DNA from: Megamerina dolium
Lineage: Eukaryota; Arthropoda; Insecta; Diptera; Megamerinidae
Direction of reading: 5' to 3'
Assembly (NCBI GenBank): GCA_963854835.1
Contig: OY978526.1
Location: 76,728,418 to 76,792,417, forward strand
Length of the DNA: 64,000 nucleotides
Positions 12,320 through 24,765 of the stretch are shown piece after piece. Below the pieces are notes generated by a model. It saw only the letters and a program-made list of their open reading frames with translations. It was not told the DNA's origin and searched no databases. Position numbers and translations under genes: made by a program. The first letter of the stretch is position 1. Every line of letters starts with the position of its first letter.

Positions 12320-13770
12320 GAGTGGTATAATCTGGAGTGTCGCGACGCTTCAACAGGAAAAGAGGCCTTCTAGAGGTAAATCCTGTCTACCGAAACTAAG
12401 CGTTGTGTTACAGGGCGGTAGAAACGGAGAGAGCTAGAAAGACATAAGTGTGACCAGGTAGAGATGAATAGAGGCAGGAATAAGGCTCTAAAATTCTTTG
12501 AGAAGCTCAAGCGCCTGAGTGGCTGTTTAAATACTGGTCCCTCTTCTTTTCGTAACGAAAATGGAAATCTGCTTACAGGTGTCCAAAGTGGAAGACTTCT
12601 CCAAGTTACGATAATGCGAACAATTCCACCATTGGATGAGATTACTCAAACATCCCAAACACAGATGATGGTGCTGCTGTTCCATCAGCCTAACATGACG
12701 GGGTCGAAAAAATCATTATACGAATGAAGTACAACAGGATGCTGATGATCTGCTTGCCAAGGAATTTATTACCGGAGGCGATGAAATGCTCATCTGCAGT
12801 TTCCAGCTCCTAATCTGAATATGGTCGGACAAAGGCATGCCCGATAAATGGAATATCAGTGTTCTCTGCCCCATACACAAGAAAGGAGACTCCACACTTT
12901 GCGCTAACTACCGTGGAATGAATATCTTTAGCCTCGAATGCACAGAAGTCTAACCTGTCTAACCAGAACCCTTCTGTGGTCTGGGCAAAGGAGCTTTATA
13001 CATGCTTATTAAAAAAAGTGAAGAATCAGAAAGACAATCATACTGGGAAAGCCTACCAGGGTTTTCCCAATCCACGACACTTTTAAGGACCTATAACCTA
13101 AGAGGACTTGAGGAATGTATAAGTTTAAACAAGAATAATATAAGAATCATCACGGGGCATGGACACTGCAGGCTGAATTATCACCTAACGAAACTGGGAA
13201 TCTTCTCGGATGAAATCTGCCGATATTGCAGGGAGGAGAATGAAACTGGAAAACATATGTTGGGAACGTGCCCAGCACTTATGCACACGAGCAAGAAAAA
13301 TTTCGGGGAATTTATAATACCGGAAAATCTGCTGAAGTCCATTAGGGTAGGATCTATACTAAACTTCCTAATGGATGCTGGACTTAGAGACCATGATGGA
13401 GTGCACAATAGACCTAGGATCGCAGTGCAATACAACCCTCTAATAATAATAACCTGTCGTTCTGTATTATAGATTGAAACATATGCGCTACAACCAAATA
13501 CTCGAGAAGACCCGAGAAAAAGAATTCAACACACACCACCTATTTGTCGATTACAAAGCCGCTTTCGATAGTCCGGTAAGGCTATCTTCAACAAAAATGT
13601 CATGCTGTTGGCATATGCCGACAATATTGACATAATCTTCATGAACACGCGAGCAGCATTCTCGGAGTCTCTTCAGTTCGGTGTCACGGTGAACGAGGCC
13701 AAGGCTGAGTACCAAGCTTCAACAAACAAAGGGTCCCGGCTTCTTGGACAACAATTAAGAAGTAGAGTCT
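12320..13770 (+). pseudogene. LINE reverse-transcriptase copy, broken and interrupted
   Basis: A degraded ORF2 of the same LINE family as the minus-strand copy at 51205-52017. Readable parts in order are MNRGRNKALKFFEKLKRLSG (from 12464), the LCPIHKKGD region near 12866-12893, then after an interruption TREKEFNTHHLFVDYKAAFD (near 13515-13570), LLAYADNIDI (near 13605-13635; the usual YADD is YADN) and VNEAKAEYQAST. A second-element fragment separates the two halves, with loss of about 50 codons around the junction, and another deletion follows FDSPV. The element is dead. Confidence 0.75.
12955..13472 (+). pseudogene. RNase H-class LINE C-terminal fragment nested in another LINE
   Basis: A 156-codon open frame begins just after PEPFCGLGKG and contains LRTYNLRGLEECISLN, then a Cys-rich motif CRYCREENETGKHMLGTCPA (C-x2-C-x-n-H-x4-C pattern), then LNFLMDAGLRDHD. 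This is the zinc-finger-like region found downstream of RNase H in LINEs. PEPFCG also occurs in the copies at 49.6 and 53.8 kb, which ties the three together. It lies between the two halves of the host LINE. No clear target duplication is visible. Confidence 0.7.
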
Positions 13771-15150
13771 TTTTTTAAAGAACGAAAACCAGTCTCTATA
13801 AAGTCTCTCACCACGACTGCCCTTGACGCTTTCCAACCTCGAATAGAGGCTGCTTGGAGTTTTCGAAAGAGAAACCCTACAAACTAAACGTAAGAACAAG
13901 CGACTGTTTTTCGTTTGTTTTTATTTTCACATAAAAAATTTTGCTTGTAATTCCCCATCGAAATTTGGATCATCAATAAAGCTTATGCATACAATTTGTT
14001 TAAATAATAAATGATAAAAAAATAAGTTATAATAAATAAAAATTATAAAAACAAAAATAAATACATGCATATTATAATCATTAATAAAAAAAAATAAAAA
14101 TAAATAAATTATTATAAATAAAACAAAAACCCAGAAATAAATTAAAAAGTTACACGCCGGCGCCATTTTTTTTTTTCGCTATCCAACGGTTGTTGTTGTT
14201 TATCTAAAAAAATCTCAACCATGTTTTCGTTTTGTTGTTGTTGTTGTTGTTATTGTTGTATAAATGCATGGCATTTTGATTAAGATCCTTCTCATATTGC
14301 AATAATTTGCTTAATTAAATTTGTTGTTCTTGTACTTTACAATAATTTCTGTTATTTTAATTAATTATTATTATAATTGACATTATACAGCAATTATTGA
14401 TGTTGTTGTTGTTGTTAATAAAATGATTTACTAACAATGTAGAAATACATGGAATATATAGAATTAGGTGCCTCACAAAGTCTTATAAAGTCACATGTCA
14501 TCGTGTGAAGTTGAAGAAAAATCTTTCAACACACTTTCAATAGCTAAGTGCTAAGTCCCTTTTGTGTCCTAGGGGAAATTGCTTTCTACGGCGTTGTCCG
14601 ACCTATTCACTAATAATATAATAATAATGCTTTACAATGTGACACATTGTGAAGTACCTAAATATTTCAAAATTAATTGCATTATTTTGTTTTATTTGTA
14701 CTTTATGTTTTATAAATCACATCCTCACTTCTCTTCTATAACATTTTTGTAATGATTTATATGCAAATATAAAATTCATACGATATCTTTATATAAAATA
14801 TTCAAAGAGTCAATTAATTTTTTCAAAATATTTTCTACATACATACTCACATATGTACATATATACACTTGCCAGTATATTATAATATTAATAAGCGTTT
14901 AGTATATCGATTAATTATATGTCACGAGAGTAGAAAAAAGAAACCCCCCATCATTAAATTTCCCAACAGATCACGAATATGTACAACGTTTTATTTTTTT
15001 CAGTTCACCTGTGATTAACGTTTTACAGTGGTATTAATTTATTCACATGATGAAAAAAAATCAACATGTTCTAAATGAAATCAGTAATGGATTATATTTT
15101 TTAAATATTATTGGATAGGTTTTTTTTAAAGTTATAATAAATGCTCTCGG
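13771..15150. other. AT-rich non-coding stretch
   Basis: Contains TTG-type microsatellites near 14236-14258 and 14400-14415, and a long A/T simple region at 13920-14170. No coding exon, RNA gene or transposon body is seen. Confidence 0.55.
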
Positions 15151-15154
15151 AGAA

Positions 15155-15488
15155 GACACATTTGGGCCTGAAAGGCCCTTTGTGATTCCACCGAGCTTCT
15201 CTTCCAGTACTGTTGTGCGCGATAAATTTTGGACAGTATTAGAAGGGACCTACTTATATTACCCGATTCCGAATGGCAGAACCCTTGCGAGATCACTTTT
15301 TCTGAGCTTTATCATAGAGCTCTTTAAGAAGCTTTTCTTGGGAAATTGATAATGCCGGAATAACTGCCAACTGCCAATTGGTGCCGAGAGCAAACATTTT
15401 TCAATATTAAAGTTATCACAGTCGGGGCTTGAATCCACGATCTACAGATTAGAAGATCAACGCACTCACCACTGAGCTACGGTGCCCA
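15155..15488 (-). mobile_element. tRNA-derived SINE with recognisable head
   Basis: Near full-length copy in minus orientation. The head, at about 15414-15488, reads on the minus strand as GGGCACCGTAGCTCAGTGGT (A box TAGCTCAGTGG), then an anticodon-loop-like CTTCTAA, then GGATTCAAGCC (B box). The body boxes follow. The 3' end carries a hairpin at 15164-15178 with GGGCC pairing to GGCCC. Anticodon loop position suggests UCU, so a tRNA-Arg-like origin is possible. The promoter boxes would serve RNA polymerase III. Confidence 0.8.
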
Positions 15489-15605
15489 CAAAAAAAATCT
15501 AAATTGGTAGTTAGTTAAGGCGAAGGGTTCAGCTCTCACCTTAATGTAAGAATTATTAGAAGGAAACAGAAGCGACTTGCTGTCTTACAAAAAGGAAAGC
15601 ATATA

Positions 15606-16517
15606 AAGGGTTATCCATTAGGGACATAACAATTTCGTAACTTTATATGAACGCACCCTTAAACTTTTTTAATCAATCTGTCAATGTCAAAACGTTAATT
15701 AAAGTCAACATTTTCATCATTTTCAAGTTCACGAACCAGCAACGTTTGGAAATTATTAAAAATTACTACCGAAATTCTGAGTCGGTGGTCGTAACTTTAA
15801 GAGCGAAAAATCATCTTCAGCGATGAAGCTCATTTCCGGCTCAATGGCTTTGTCAATAAGCAAAATATGCGTTATTGGTCAGCAACAAACCCACAAGTGC
15901 TTCTTGAGATACAGTTGCACCCGCAAAAAGTTACTGTTTGGTGCGGTTTTCATGCCGGAGGTGTGATTGGGCCGTATTTTTTCGTGGATTAAAGCGACCG
16001 TCATGTTACCGTCAATGAAGAGCGCTATCATGCTATGTTGAAAGATTATTTGTGGCCATAATTGGATGAACTTGACATCAGCGATATGTGGTTTCAACAA
16101 GACGGTGCCACTAGCCACACAGCACACGTTACAATCGATTTATTGCAAGGCTAATTCGGTGAACGTGTTATCTCGAGAAATGGTCCGATCGAATGGCACC
16201 ATTGGATTTCTTTTTATGGGGCTTTATCAAGTCACTGGTCTATGCATACAAGCCAGCAACTTTAGACGAGTTCAAAGACAACATCCAACGTGAAATTGCC
16301 AACGTTCCGGTCGAAATGTGTGCTAGAGTGGTGGAAAATTGAGTCCAAAGAATCGACCGCTATAAACGGGCTCGTGGTGGTCATATGACCGAAATCGAAT
16401 TTCATTCATAAAATGTAATGCTTGCAATATATCCACAATAAATTTGAACTCAATATCTCAAATATTTCTGTGTTTTATTAATAGATGAAATTGTTATGTC
16501 CGTAATGGAAAACCCTT
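15606..16517 (+). mobile_element. Mariner-like transposon with TIRs and TA duplication, internally deleted
   Basis: A 912-bp element starts AAGGGTTATCCATTAGGGAC and ends in its reverse complement with few mismatches (terminal repeats about 34 bp). It is flanked by TA at 15604-15605 and 16518-16519. Inside, an N-terminal piece (NQQRLEIIKNYYRNSES) is joined after a large deletion to [20 protein letters not shown] (first catalytic Asp), MWFQQDGATSHT (second Asp) and LAPLDFFLWG (third Asp, after a deletion of about 18 bp), ending with RARGGHMTEIEFHS. Stops and deletions make it non-autonomous. This is the 'DLTPLDYFLWG' family of mariner-like elements common in insects. Confidence 0.88.
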
Positions 16518-16519
16518 TA

Positions 16520-18500
16520 CAATATCAGGAAGAATACCCAAAATTAGAGGTTTTTTACATTACCAATTTTAGATTAATACGTGTTTTATACGCATGTGGC
16601 CATTTTTTATTGCAATAAAATAAAGGTATACGTATGTAATATAAAACTTGAAGGAAAAAGCGCTTACTTATCTTCCTAAGTCGCCATTTTGCTTTGCATC
16701 TAAATTTTTCTGAATGCGCAGTTTGCTTTTCTCTGTATCTCGATAATAGCATTGATGCATTTAAGAACAGAATACATTGCCAAAATTTTAAGGGTTGCCT
16801 TTAGGAACAAATTGCAATGTATTACTGCAAAGGAAGTCGCCCTTACCTTACTTTAATGGAAGAGACATAAATTGAGAAAGATAGAATATGATTGAGAGAA
16901 AGAGTTAGAGTGAGTGAGTGTCAGTGATATAGAGATTGATTGAATTCCAAAGCGTAACTTACTGTGAAAAAAAACAAAATAAATGAATATTAAGTGAAAT
17001 TTCAATTGAAAAAAAAAAAATCACATAAACAGGAATACTATTTTTTGCTGGAATTCATTCTAATATTCGTTGATAAAGAAGACCATTGAAACGAATATTG
17101 AAATTTGATTGATAATCTGCATACAACAATCAGCAGTAGATGCTAAAATAAGAATATGATGAAATAATAAAGATAATGAAATGTGAATTGACCCAAAAAT
17201 TTCTAAAAAAAAAAAAAAAAAAAAAAATTTATAATAATAATAATAATAAAAATAAGTATAATAAAAATGAAATAAACGAAAACGAAACGATGGCAAAAAA
17301 TAGCAAAATAAATATAAAAAAAATAAAATATGGAGATAAGATTTGAATGACGTCATACAGACACACGACGCCAACGTGCAGCAACTTGCTATAAAAAATT
17401 GAAATATATACATACATAAACCGCGAGAGTAAATAAACTAAAGAGCAAGTGTAAATGGGGCAAGAGGGTTAAAAAGAAAAAAATAAGAAGTATGTACTGC
17501 TAATAGTATTTAGATGTGCAACAACAACAACAACAACAACAAGAGCAACCACAATAAGTAATCAACATTCAGCTCAATTGAGTCTAATTGGAAATTGAAA
17601 GGATAGCGTCGTCGTTGATAGAGAGAGAGAGAGAGAGAGAGAGAAAGAAGAAAATATTCAGTACTGCCAATGTGTACTAAAAACAAACAAGCAAACCGTA
17701 CACACGCGCACAAGGAAGGTGGTGGGAGGAAGGAAGTAAGGTGAAATCTAAATACATCAGTGATAATAGCAGCAGCTGCTGCCACACGATTAAGACTCAA
17801 TGTGTTAGTTGTTGTTGTTGTTGTTATTGTTGTGGTTCAAGTAGTAATGCCCGCCACTATTATTCTATATCACATCAATAAATAGCCTTCAAAATAATCT
17901 CATTACTATACTCGATGACACGTGTATGGGTTAATAAACAAATTCATAGGTACATGTATTGATATAGTCCATTTAAGAGAACCCCATTTGTACCTACTAC
18001 ATATGTTCCTACATATGTTTACAATAATAGAGAGATACATATATGTACGTACATACTTATGTAGTATGCTCGTGAGTACTCATAAAGGTACTCACACACA
18101 GAGAGAATCAAAGCAAATCGAACTGAATACTGATATGTAATTTAAAAATCATTGTTCTCAAATTCTAAATTAATTGCTTTTGTTGTTGTTGTAGTTGTTA
18201 TTACTGATAAGAATGTCAAACAAAAAATACAGGGCACTTCACAAATTATTTTGACAATATTATCGATCGATTTCCGTGTAAAATCTAGATAAAGGCAATT
18301 TAGAAATACTAAAAATGTCTAAAAATGAACATCAATAGTTCTTAATTAAATATAATGTCGCATTGAAGGTGACAAAAAGTGATCGTGATCAAATTATAAT
18401 TGTTGGCATAGCACAGGTGCTCCAGAGTATGTTAGTACCTGTAATCTGCTTGGTCATTACAATTTTGCAGAATGCATTAACCCTTTGTTATACACTGGGG
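16520..18500. other. Non-coding stretch with several microsatellites
   Basis: Holds a poly-A run near 17205-17226, CAA units at 17518-17542, a GA repeat at 17620-17643 and a TTG run at 17808-17833. A TGACGTCA octamer occurs at 17348. No gene or recognised transposon is seen. Confidence 0.55.
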
Positions 18501-18885
18501 GGGGATTTTTAATTTGGCAGGTCCCAAAGCCAACGCACAACCTCTAAACGAGGAGATTTTCGCCACTCACGTCAGCCGCGTCCCAGCGGGTGCCAGGAGG
18601 ACGTTGCCCGGTGGTCGCCACGTGAAGGACCCCCATTAATAATGATGAAGGCGCCATAACAGAGTAAGCAGAGCAAGCTACATGACTACCCTTCATTAAC
18701 AAATAAAAGTGTCATCACATAGCGCTCAGTACAAACTACATGAGAGCCAGTGAGTTGACTTGCGATGAGCTCAACGTTACCTTGCGAAAATACCACCTGA
18801 CTACGAAGAACAGAGATGGCTGCCGAAGCATGTTATATTCGGCCTAAATCGATATTCGGTTGTTATGCCCACATAAGTAAGTAAT
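18500..18885 (+). mobile_element. LINE 3' end fragment, plus orientation
   Basis: The block 'agagatggctgccgaagcat', followed by 'ttcggcctaaatcgatattc' and 'ggttgttatgcccaca', is the reverse complement of the 3' ends at 6.8 and 43.9 kb. The GC-richer sequence from about 18500 to 18790 is probably part of the same or a neighbouring element but cannot be read as protein. Only the last 85 bases are secure. Confidence 0.55.
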
Positions 18886-19317
18886 TAACCCTTTGTGTAC
18901 TTTCGCAGTTAGTTAAAAGTATGGGTTTTTTTTTTGTATAAGGTAAAAAATTACACAATCGGATAATGAATTTAATACATATCTACAAAATATATATATT
19001 CTACAAAATATTTTTATATGTACAAAATATATTTGTATATAGCTAGCTAAATGGTCCTGCTTTTCTTAAAGGGAAGCCCTAATTTTCAGATTATTTTACG
19101 AGTAACTTCGTTGCGTCACCTTTGTGGGCTTAGTTGACAATCTTCTCGGCAAGTGATGCCCTTCCAATTTTGCGACTAATGATTTCCCTGTGCTCTGACA
19201 TAAATTTCAATGTAAATTATATATTTAGAAAATAAGAGTCGCCCTATGTGCATATAGTATATGTTTGTTGGCAAATGTTCAAAAAATTATTTCATTGGTT
19301 TAACTTAATTTATTTTA

Positions 19318-19498
<181 letters not shown>

Positions 19499-19789
19499 TT
19501 TTATTTGTTTGTTAATATATGGAACAAGAGTAATTAAAATCAATCTAAATCATTTGTGGAATTTGTTCGATTTACGTACATACATATAATATATTACTAA
19601 ATACATATGTATCTCATTTATAATAAATATATGCTCTTTTGCCTTTTTGACTTGCTATCTGGTAATTTCAAACGCTAAATGAATTGCGGTAAGTGCAAAC
19701 ATTGTTAGTGTGACTGTGTGATAAAGAAAAAATATATTTATTTGGGCTCTTCTGCCTTTTAGCTTTCACAGCCACTATAAAAGAATACA

Positions 19790-20345
19790 TTTTATAGGGG
19801 AGTCCCATAAGAAAAAGCCGACGAACTGTCAAGAAGCGGATCTGGCATGCAAGAGGCTCTTGCAGAACCGGTGTTCATACCGCTGAGTGTAGTTAAAAGA
19901 GCTATCAATATAAAATATCTGCAAATAGCGGATTGTAGGTGGAAAAGACTTAGGAAGTGTAAGACTAGTAGGTCACTATAACCTACATACAATCCTAAAC
20001 AATCAAAATTACTGATAAACAGAAACCGAAAAGATGTCTCTAGACTGACGGCAGTCACTTCTGGCTTCTGGCTGGATGTCTCATAACGATTGCTGTCACA
20101 GTTGTAACCTTTGGAAACAGAGAATGAACACCCTAGGTAAACCACTCTTCAATAACATTGAGGAGTTGGCGGAAATGCATATCAGCGTCCTCCTAAGGTT
20201 TCTAAACAGTACGAACTGGATCTAACCGTGCTGTCCCACACAAACAACCTAACGAACAGTTGGAAGCGAGGATGTGGTAACAAAACGGTGCGTAAACGCT
20301 ATTTGGACTCATGGATGAGTCACCACTTCAACCAAACAACCAAAC
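19790..20345 (+). pseudogene. RNase H-class LINE, C-terminal end of ORF2
   Basis: From about 19813 the plus strand reads KADELSRSGSGMQEALAEPV, then IPLSVVKRAINIKYLQIADC and NRNRKDVSRLTAVTSGFWL, and after a frame change EELAEMHISVLLRFLNSTNW with a stop near 20223. This is the linker after the RNase H domain and the extreme C-terminus of a LINE ORF2; the Cys-rich motif that normally lies between is lost. It differs in detail from the copies at 13, 49 and 53 kb and so is a different family. Sequence to about 20345 is probably 3' UTR. Confidence 0.7.
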
Positions 20346-20626
20346 AACCCCTAAGAAAAGAAAATTTTGAGGTGGAAAAATTAATAAAGGTCAGTCCTAC
20401 TTCAAGTCGACCCAAGTACGACGCCTCGGGAGCTATTTTCGAATTCCATAATTTTTCGGTCATTTTATATCCCAGACCCCTTAAGAGGTGAAAATAGGAA
20501 GGAGAAAATGTTAAGGAGAAAAACTGAATTGGGATCATTCATATAATTTACCGCTCAAGGGGCGATTTGCGGAGTTATTTGTAGTTTTGATTTTTCAATT
20601 ATCATCACAATAAACAAATTTTGCAG

Positions 20627-20818
20627 CACTACAACACTAGTTCTCATGCCATATTAAGCAAATATTATTCCATTCAATTAACATTCGCTTTGATCGATGA
20701 TGCAATGCTTCTAATGAAGTTTCAAGATACAAAAACTGGCCAACTCTGGCATTATATCTCAAATCAAATGTTCGAATCACGGACATTTTGTCAAGTAAAA
20801 GATGAAACATCAATGTAG
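20627..20818 (+). CDS. Candidate 3'-terminal coding exon, unknown product
   Basis: An open frame of 63 codons follows a consensus splice acceptor (aaattttgcag, ending 20626) and runs to TAG at 20816-20818. The peptide is compositionally normal, for example LIDDAMLLMKFQDTKTGQLW, unlike the low-complexity frames elsewhere. AATAAA signals occur about 40 and 80 bases after the stop (near 20860 and 20893), as expected for a last exon. I do not recognise the protein and see no upstream exon. It may equally be a chance frame or an unrecognised transposon remnant. Confidence 0.28.
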   Translation, partial: HYNTSSHAILSKYYSIQLTFALIDDAMLLMKFQDTKTGQLWHYISNQMFESRTFCQVKDETSM

Positions 20819-20899
20819 ATAATGATCAGCAATTTCTGAATCAAAATTTAAATTCACAATAAAATCTTTTAAAATTAATTCCAACATCCCATAATAAAA

Positions 20900-22290
20900 T
20901 GATGATGCAGAGATGGGGGTGGTGAGTGTGTGAAGGAAGCGTTATTAAAATTATGTGATAATACAATAGTTGGGAATATATTTGCTATAGTTGTAGTTGT
21001 TGTTATTCTTGTTCTTCTGATTATATTCAATCAGTTTGGCAAACTTTAGACTGTCGTCCGCTAAATTATCTGTCGTCTGTTGCTCATTCACTCACTCACT
21101 CACTCACTCACTCACATCACCACACTGCTTATATCATCACGTGACCTAAATAAGTAATGTATGTTTTATTTTATGCCTTTTTATAATCGCTTTATTTAAA
21201 TCAGAGCTTTTTGTTTTTGTTTATTTTGGATTGGAGAGCAACAAGAAGCAAAATGAAAAATTATAAATTCAGGAAATCATAAAATACAGATATACGATTA
21301 TAAAACACGAATAATATTCATTAAATATAAAAGAAGAGATACAAAAAGGTAAAAGAAGCAAACATATGTAATGGTAGACATTTTTGAAAAAGATATCCAT
21401 CTTAAATACGATCTATACATACGGTCGACGCTACGAGTATGATCAATATGATCATGATCATCATCATAATCATCAATATTAAAGCTTATCAATTCAATTT
21501 TCAAATTGAAACTAATTTAAAAGTCTTATTATCATCGATGAGGAAAGAAAGAAAAGAAAAAACTAAAATTAATACAAAAATAAAATTCAAATAATTCGCT
21601 CGTATGAATAAATATTCATTCAATGACCGATTATTCACTTACGGTTTTAAATACACACGTGTGTGCTCATCCAATCGACATATACAGGGTATTTCATTGA
21701 AATGGAATAGTTGCAGTCAAATTTAATCCATCTTCTACAATAGTTTCATCCACTACTCACATGCTCAATGAGCGATGTATTCATTTCTATTAATCTATCG
21801 ACAATATTCGTAATATTCGCCGTGTTACGTTATGTCCCGATATTTCATGACATGAGTGTGGGTGAATTTATAAGAAAAATCACAAAAATTCCATGATCAA
21901 GCGTGATTTTTTATTTTTCTCTGTACATAGCGTACATGAGACTTCATGAACCTTCATGAGCTTTTTTTATGTGACTCAGGAAATTCGTAATTTTTCCACT
22001 TGTAAATTTTTTGTTTTTATTTTATTAAAATATTTATGTATTTTATAAAATTTTTTTTTTTTAATTACTTTTACAAGAAAATCACGAAAACTTTTTTGAG
22101 CAGAGATTACATTTTTTCACGATTTACGAATATTACCTTCAAGAAGAGGTGACAGATGTGGGAAAGTATATATAATATTGAACATCATCACAATCCAAGT
22201 CGATTTATTACTGTCTCTCTGCCTATCTCTCCATCAATCAGCCTCTACGCGTTCACGATAACTACCGTTATCATAAAGCGATCAAGCTAA
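20900..22290. other. AT-rich non-coding stretch with CTCA microsatellite
   Basis: A (CTCA)n run lies at about 21083-21116. ATGATC-rich sequence lies near 21437-21480. Nothing coding is seen, and the 21.7-22.1 kb part contains no transposon I can name. Confidence 0.5.
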
Positions 22291-22860
22291 AAATTGGTAC
22301 ATGCAATTATTTTGATCATCGAACGAATGAGTTTTAAGATGGATCAAATCGGGTGAAAATCTCGCCTACCTCCCATACAAAAGTATGTTCTCAAATGTGT
22401 ATTTTCACACTTTGTGCACGAAAATCTTAAGTTATCACGTTTAATCTCTATATATGTAATTATATTTAACATCTAATAGACAAATGTGAGAATGGACTCG
22501 AAACTACGCTTATCTCCCATACAAAAGTATGTTTCCGTATATATGTTTTCACACTTTGAGCACGAAAATATAGAGTTAACACGCCGAAACTCGGTACATT
22601 TGATTATATTAACTAAGTAATATAACAGTTTAGTAATGGACGCAATCGGATGAAAACCACACCTACCTCTCATACAAAAGTATGTTTTCGAATATATAAT
22701 TAATGACTTTATGGACGAATATTGAACTGAAACTCGGCACATATGATTACATTTATCAGTAAGCGATTAAGTTTACAAATTCGCGATATCAGATGAACAC
22801 TACGCCTAGCTTTAGCACAAAATTATGTAATTTTCGAAACTATTTGTCTATCTGTCAAAG
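22290..22860. repeat. 150-bp tandem repeat array, first cluster
   Basis: Four degenerate units recur with a landmark 'cctacctcccatacaaaagt' at about 22371, 22515, 22668 and 22811 (spacing 144, 153, 143). Each unit also has a 'ttttcacactttg.gcacgaaaa' box and a 'gaaactcggtaca' box. The same repeat occurs at 34.8-35.9 and 53.3-55.7 kb. Function is unknown. Confidence 0.85.
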
Positions 22861-24395
22861 TCTAAGTTAAATAGCTTTCGTTATTACGAGTAGTTAAATT
22901 TTTCAAAATTTCTTCACTTTTTTTGCATTAAAATTCGTTCTTTTTTACATTTTTTCATAATATTCATCAAATTAAAAAAATATACATTTTCCATCTATCG
23001 AAATCGTGAAACTCTCATTTTCGACAAGGCAAAATCGAAAAAAAAATTTAGTATCGTCAGTAAAAGAAATAAAAGAATGATCGTGAGTGCGTGAATTTTC
23101 AAAATATCATAGTGAACGTCCATGTACGAAATCAAAATCATTCACGTACCCTCCTCCACTCTCGGCAGGTACTTATTCGTACTATCAATTTCGTAATATA
23201 ATGAATTTTTGACTTTCGAAAAATAATTATTGTACTTACTTTTCTAATTTAAATATGTAAATCTGAAAAGATATAAGCAAAACAAAAATTTATCATTATT
23301 AAATGTAAAATATGAAATGTATGACATGAAAAAATTTATTATTAAATGGGTCATGTGAGATTTTAACAATTAATTGTCTGACTAAAGGACATTCTATTAG
23401 AGAAGAACCAGAAAAACCAGAACCAATGATTTTCAAATTACCCATTACTTTCTTAAAATCCTTCTAAACCGCAAAAACTTCGAATAACAGATGCCAAGCT
23501 ACTCTTCTAGTATTCTGGAGTCTGATGTTACAAAACGTTTATACTATGTCCCTTCTAATACAAGAATTTATTCGACATCACTGAATCAGTCTCTTTTATA
23601 TAATATTTCAAGCATGGTAATCATGTTCAATTTCTACAATATATCACAACGATCGTGGCAGAGCATGTGATCGCTGAAAAAGCAAAAAATCCCGAGGAAT
23701 CGTAAAATACTTAAAATATAAAGCAATTGAAATAGAAACAGATCAATAAACAACGAAACAAACGATAACAAGTTATGTTTAGATTAAATGATAATCATAT
23801 CGATCGTGCTACTGATCATATATTGATCATGATCATGATATGAATTGATATTGTCGTCATCCACCTTTAAACTGATTGCGATCGATAATAATCGGTGATT
23901 GTTGTTGAATGAATGTCTAATGTTGAATTATTTATAAGCAATCGAATACGTAAGTAAATATCAACATAAGGTATATGTAAATTATATATACGATCGTGAT
24001 CGAGAGAGTGTTGGTACATGTGTATATTACATACGATACGTGCTCGTATCTGAGCTAGTACAAACTGTATTGAAAGAGTGCGAAAATATGTAGATATATA
24101 GTATATGTATAGTACTTGTACCTAATGTACATAAATAGTTGATTGCATGCGTTTAACAATCGAGAATTATGATGATGATGATGATGATGATGATTGTCAA
24201 TGTTAAATATATTGCATCATACGAGTATGATTTATCAATAATGGACACATTTCTATATTATAAATATAATAGAAATAATTATGAAGAGCATAACAATTAA
24301 GAACTCGTCAATCGAGTCGCTTTCCATTGAACAAATTGATAAGAGGACTGTATTTAACAAATGTGATAACAATTTTTTGAACTCAACCAACTGAT
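22861..24395. other. AT-rich non-coding stretch
   Basis: Contains a (GAT)n run at about 24169-24193 and several ATGATCATGATC-like short palindromes near 23815-23845. No exon, RNA gene or named element is seen. Confidence 0.55.
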
Positions 24396-24474
24396 CTGTT
24401 TTCTAACGAAAAACGTCATGGAGTTTTCTCCATTCTCCAGCTACCGTTCTGAACTATAAAGTATGTTAAACGTT

Positions 24475-24575
24475 TTCATACAAATTTAGGATCGCTGCCC
24501 AGGAATTGCTCCTATAGTAGTGAAATATATCACTGATCCCCATTGGGTTTTTTGTCAAAACATTTCCTCCAAATA
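24475..24575 (+). repeat. Solo unit of the short repeat family seen at 43.5-45.0 kb
   Basis: The block 'gctgcccaggaattgctcct', then 'agtgaaatatatcactgatc' and 'ccccattgggtt', matches the landmark boxes of the array at 43480-45060. Only one unit is present. Confidence 0.55.
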
Positions 24576-24589
24576 TTTTTTTTTCCTCC

Positions 24590-24745
24590 TTTCTCCATCG
24601 CACACGGTTTTGGGCAGTTGTTCTAGCGCCTAATGTTGATCTTCTCCAGGTGTTTCTTGGCCGTCCGCGGATTCTGTTCCCTTGTGTGTTCCACTCAAGT
24701 AAATCTATCAATCCGGGAAATTGAACAGGCGATGCTATTATTTTC
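24590..24745 (-). pseudogene. LINE ORF2 C-terminal fragment
   Basis: The minus strand reads LIDLLEWNTQGNRIRGRPRN followed by TWRRSTLGARTTAQNRVRWR. The GRPRNTWRR...AQNRxRWR signature is typical of the C-terminus of several non-LTR retrotransposons. A stretch of about 50 codons remains. The family cannot be fixed from so little. Confidence 0.6.
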
Positions 24746-24765
24746 CACATAAGTGTATGCATATT

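Noticed and set aside
15414..15488. A functional tRNA gene
   Set aside because: The stem pairing is poor and the sequence continues into the SINE body, so it is the SINE head rather than a tRNA gene.
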